Shown in pieces: positions 6,074 to 8,033 of a DNA stretch of 8,033 nucleotides. The position numbers were made by a program, and so were the translations under genes. Within the stretch, counting starts at the first letter, position 1, and the number at the start of each line of letters is the position of its first letter. The notes under the pieces are model-generated. The model was given only the letters and a program-made list of their open reading frames with translations. It was not told where the DNA came from and ran no database searches. Source of the DNA: Candidatus Omnitrophota bacterium (lineage in GTDB: Bacteria > Ratteibacteria > UBA8468 > B48-G9 > JAFGKM01); NCBI GenBank assembly GCA_023818785.1, contig JAMWCO010000059.1:1-8033 (forward strand). The letters are read 5' to 3'.

Positions 6074-7257
6074 GTTTCTTTAAAGCAAGAAAACTCCTTT
6101 TAAATTCCCTATATACCTTAGAAGAAATAGAAGTTCCCGTTAAAGAGTCACTCTTTTATGTTCTGGCTCGTGATATACATTCTCCAATTGATTTACCGGT
6201 TTTTACAAATTCGGCAATGGATGGATATGCTTTATGTTATAAGAAGTTTAAAAAGGGTGATAGATTCAGAGTGATTGGAGAAATAAAGGCAGGTGATTAT
6301 AAGGGAATAAAACTTAAAGAAGGGGAAGCATTTCGTGTTTTTACAGGTTCTCCTCTACCGGAAAATACAACCTCAGTTGTGATGCAGGAGTTTGTTGAAA
6401 GGGAAGGTGATTATATAATTGTAAAAAAGGGTCTTAAAAAAGGAGAAAATATAAGGAATAAAGGTGAGGAGGTAAAAAGGGGAAAACTGGTTCTTAAAAA
6501 AGGAGAGGTTTTAAATCCTAATTCTATTGGTTTTCTTTCCATGCTTGGTATAGAAAAAGTGAAGGTTATAAGGAGGCCTAAGGTTTTTATAGTAGTTACA
6601 GGTAGTGAGCTAATAAAACCCGGTGAAAAACTTCTGCCAGGAAAAATATATGATTCCAATTCTTTTTCCCTTTATTCATCTTTAAGGTCATTAAATATTT
6701 CTGATATTGAGATAAGGTATTCAGGTGACAATTTTGATGAGATAAGGAATAATTTTTATGAAGGTTTTTTATCTTATGATCTTATACTTTTTTCAGGTGG
6801 AATATCAGTTGGTGATTATGACCTTGTCAGGGAGTTATTTAAAAGTGAAGGTGTTGAGAGGGTTTTTTATAAGGTAGCTCAGAAGCCCGGGAAGCCTTTA
6901 TTTTTCGGAAAAAAAGGGAAAAGTTTAATTTTTGGATTGCCGGGTAATCCTTTTGCAGTTTTATTTTGTTTTTATGAATATATTTATCCTGCTGTAAGAA
7001 GAATGTCAGGTTTTAAGGATATTTTTCTCCCTGAGAAAAAATTAACTTTATTAAAAGATATTAGGAAGAAGAATGATAGGGCATATTTTTTGAAGGGGAA
7101 GATTTATGGTGATAAAGTTTTACCACTTAAGTATCAGGAATCCCATATGCTTTCATCCCTTGCAAAGGGTGATTGTTTAATTTTTGCCCCTAAGAATAAA
7201 ACTTTAATTAAAAAGGGAGAAAAAGTAAGGGTTCATCTTTTGCCCAAGGTTTTATAA
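6055..7257 (+). CDS. moeA: Molybdopterin molybdenumtransferase MoeA
   Basis: MoeA inserts molybdate into adenylylated molybdopterin made by MogA, giving the active molybdenum cofactor. The 400-residue protein has all expected parts: NSAMDGYA at 52-59, FTGSPLPENTTSVVMQE in the small domain, and VVTGSELIKPGE opening the MogA-like domain. GGISVGDYD follows at 248-256, PGKPLFFG at 278-285 and GLPGNP at 294-299. A C-terminal barrel domain closes it (LPLKYQESHMLSSLAKGD onward). The MogA domain that supplies its substrate is encoded in the fusion upstream. The start lies 19 bases inside the permease gene, with GGAG at 6041-6044 as ribosome site. It is the last gene of the unit and is followed by a 110-base gap. 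Confidence 0.96.
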   Translation: MGKHLISFFKARKLLLNSLYTLEEIEVPVKESLFYVLARDIHSPIDLPVFTNSAMDGYALCYKKFKKGDRFRVIGEIKAGDYKGIKLKEGEAFRVFTGSPLPENTTSVVMQEFVEREGDYIIVKKGLKKGENIRNKGEEVKRGKLVLKKGEVLNPNSIGFLSMLGIEKVKVIRRPKVFIVVTGSELIKPGEKLLPGKIYDSNSFSLYSSLRSLNISDIEIRYSGDNFDEIRNNFYEGFLSYDLILFSGGISVGDYDLVRELFKSEGVERVFYKVAQKPGKPLFFGKKGKSLIFGLPGNPFAVLFCFYEYIYPAVRRMSGFKDIFLPEKKLTLLKDIRKKNDRAYFLKGKIYGDKVLPLKYQESHMLSSLAKGDCLIFAPKNKTLIKKGEKVRVHLLPKVL

Positions 7258-7309
7258 AAGAAGATTGAAAAATAGTCTTAAAGAAAAAATAAAACTTTTT
7301 GAATAAATC

Positions 7310-7338
7310 TTGACATTTTATATTTTTTTTCTTATAAT
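7310..7338 (+). promoter_or_regulatory. Consensus sigma-70-type promoter for the downstream cytochrome
   Basis: TTGACA at 7310-7315 and TATAAT at 7333-7338 are both perfect matches, with the ideal 17-base spacer, which is rich in T. Transcription should begin near 7345, giving a leader of about 23 bases before the ATG at 7368. That leader contains GGAGG at 7357-7361. No operator-like inverted repeat was seen around it. This is the only clear promoter in the intergenic region and separates the cofactor unit from the next gene. Confidence 0.85.
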
Positions 7339-7367
7339 TAGGAATTCTAACTAAATGGAGGTAAAAT

Positions 7368-8033
7368 ATGGAGAATTTAATTTTTGTATTTCTAATAACA
7401 ATTGGAAGTTATGAAAAAGGTAAAGAAATTTTTGTTAAAAAATGTTCAGCCTGTCATACAATCGGTGAAGGGAAAAGGGTAGGTCCTGACCTTATGGGAA
7501 TCACAGAAATAAGGAATATTGAATGGCTTAAAAAATTTATAAATAAACCTTCTCTTTTTTTTGGAAAGGATAAATTAGCTGATTCCCTTTTAAAGGTATA
7601 TGGCATTAAGATGCCTGACCAGAATTTAGAGGAAGAAGAAATACTTTCTATTTTGGAATATTTAAATTTTTCTTCCAAAAAGGAAATAAAGGTTGAAGAA
7701 AAAAAAGAAATAAAGATAACCAAAGAAGAAATTCCCTTTAATAAAGAAAAGTATGAAAGGGGTAAAATGCTTTTTAAAGGTGAAATAATTTATAAGAATA
7801 AGGGCTTACCCTGTATTTCCTGTCACACTGTAAAAGGTATTTTTACCTTTGGTGGTGGTAAAGTAGGTCCTGATTTGAGTTTTAGTTATGAAAATTATGG
7901 AGCAGAGGGGCTTGAACTTGCTTTAAAGGATATTCCCTTTCCTACAATGATTCCTGTTTATAAGAATAAGCCACTTCTTGATGAGGAAATTGAGGCACTT
8001 ATCTATTTTCTTTCTAAATTGGAAACTAAAAAT
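7368..8033 (+). CDS. Exported cytochrome c with two tandem class-I heme domains, partial at 3' end
   Basis: The frame runs open to the window end, giving 222 residues. A short hydrophobic N-terminus (residues 4-12) looks like a signal or anchor, although it lacks the usual basic residues and has Glu2. Domain 1 has CSACH (26-30), GPDL (39-42) and a likely methionine ligand in KMPDQ (Met82). A Lys/Glu-rich linker (about 102-121) follows. Domain 2 repeats the pattern with CISCH (149-153), GPDL (167-170) and Met194 in PTMIP. This is the usual layout of class-I c-type cytochromes with His-Met hemes, acting in the periplasm. The start is fixed by an in-frame TAA at 7362 and a GGAGG six bases upstream of the ATG. 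It begins a new unit behind its own promoter. The partner complex is not visible, and further domains may follow. Confidence 0.88.
   Translation, partial: MENLIFVFLITIGSYEKGKEIFVKKCSACHTIGEGKRVGPDLMGITEIRNIEWLKKFINKPSLFFGKDKLADSLLKVYGIKMPDQNLEEEEILSILEYLNFSSKKEIKVEEKKEIKITKEEIPFNKEKYERGKMLFKGEIIYKNKGLPCISCHTVKGIFTFGGGKVGPDLSFSYENYGAEGLELALKDIPFPTMIPVYKNKPLLDEEIEALIYFLSKLETKN

Noticed and set aside
7259..7286. Weak hairpin AAGATT/AGTCTT after moeA as a terminator
   Set aside because: The stem is six base pairs with a G-U pair and is followed by A-rich, not T-rich, sequence. It is not a convincing intrinsic terminator.

Overview
The window is one continuous run of plus-strand genes from an AT-rich bacterium. 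The genes are tightly packed and mostly overlap. Several have strong GGAGG-type ribosome binding sites, and a textbook sigma-70 promoter (TTGACA-17-TATAAT) lies near the right end. Nearly all arginines use AGA/AGG, and the proteins are rich in Lys, Ile, Phe and Glu. That would suit a thermophilic or otherwise low-GC anaerobe that respires an inorganic electron acceptor, but the sequence alone does not fix the taxon.

Left part (1-2177), an exported respiratory molybdoenzyme. In order: the C-terminal end of a molybdopterin oxidoreductase catalytic subunit (polysulfide/thiosulfate/tetrathionate reductase-like; its N-terminus lies outside the window), its four-cluster iron-sulfur subunit, a small exported diheme cytochrome c, and a TorD-family maturation chaperone. 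The iron-sulfur subunit has a lysine where the second cysteine of its third cluster motif should be. No NrfD-type membrane anchor is seen inside the window.

Middle part (2170-7257), molybdenum cofactor synthesis. Continuing without a gap: mobA, moaA, moaD, moaE, a moaC-mogA/moaB fusion, a TauE/SafE-type membrane permease, and moeA. These cover GTP cyclisation (MoaA + MoaC), dithiolene formation (MoaD + MoaE), adenylylation (MogA/MoaB domain), metal insertion (MoeA) and GMP attachment (MobA) to give the guanine-dinucleotide cofactor used by this reductase family. The MoaD-activating enzyme MoeB and a recognisable ModABC transporter are not in the window. From the ferredoxin gene to moeA, every junction is either an overlap of 4-19 bases or a gap of at most 13 bases. 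Enzyme, chaperone and cofactor factory therefore look like a single transcription unit whose promoter lies upstream of the window.

Right part (7258-8033). A 110-base intergenic region carries the consensus promoter. It is followed by the start of a new unit: an exported cytochrome c with two tandem class-I heme domains, open at the window end.
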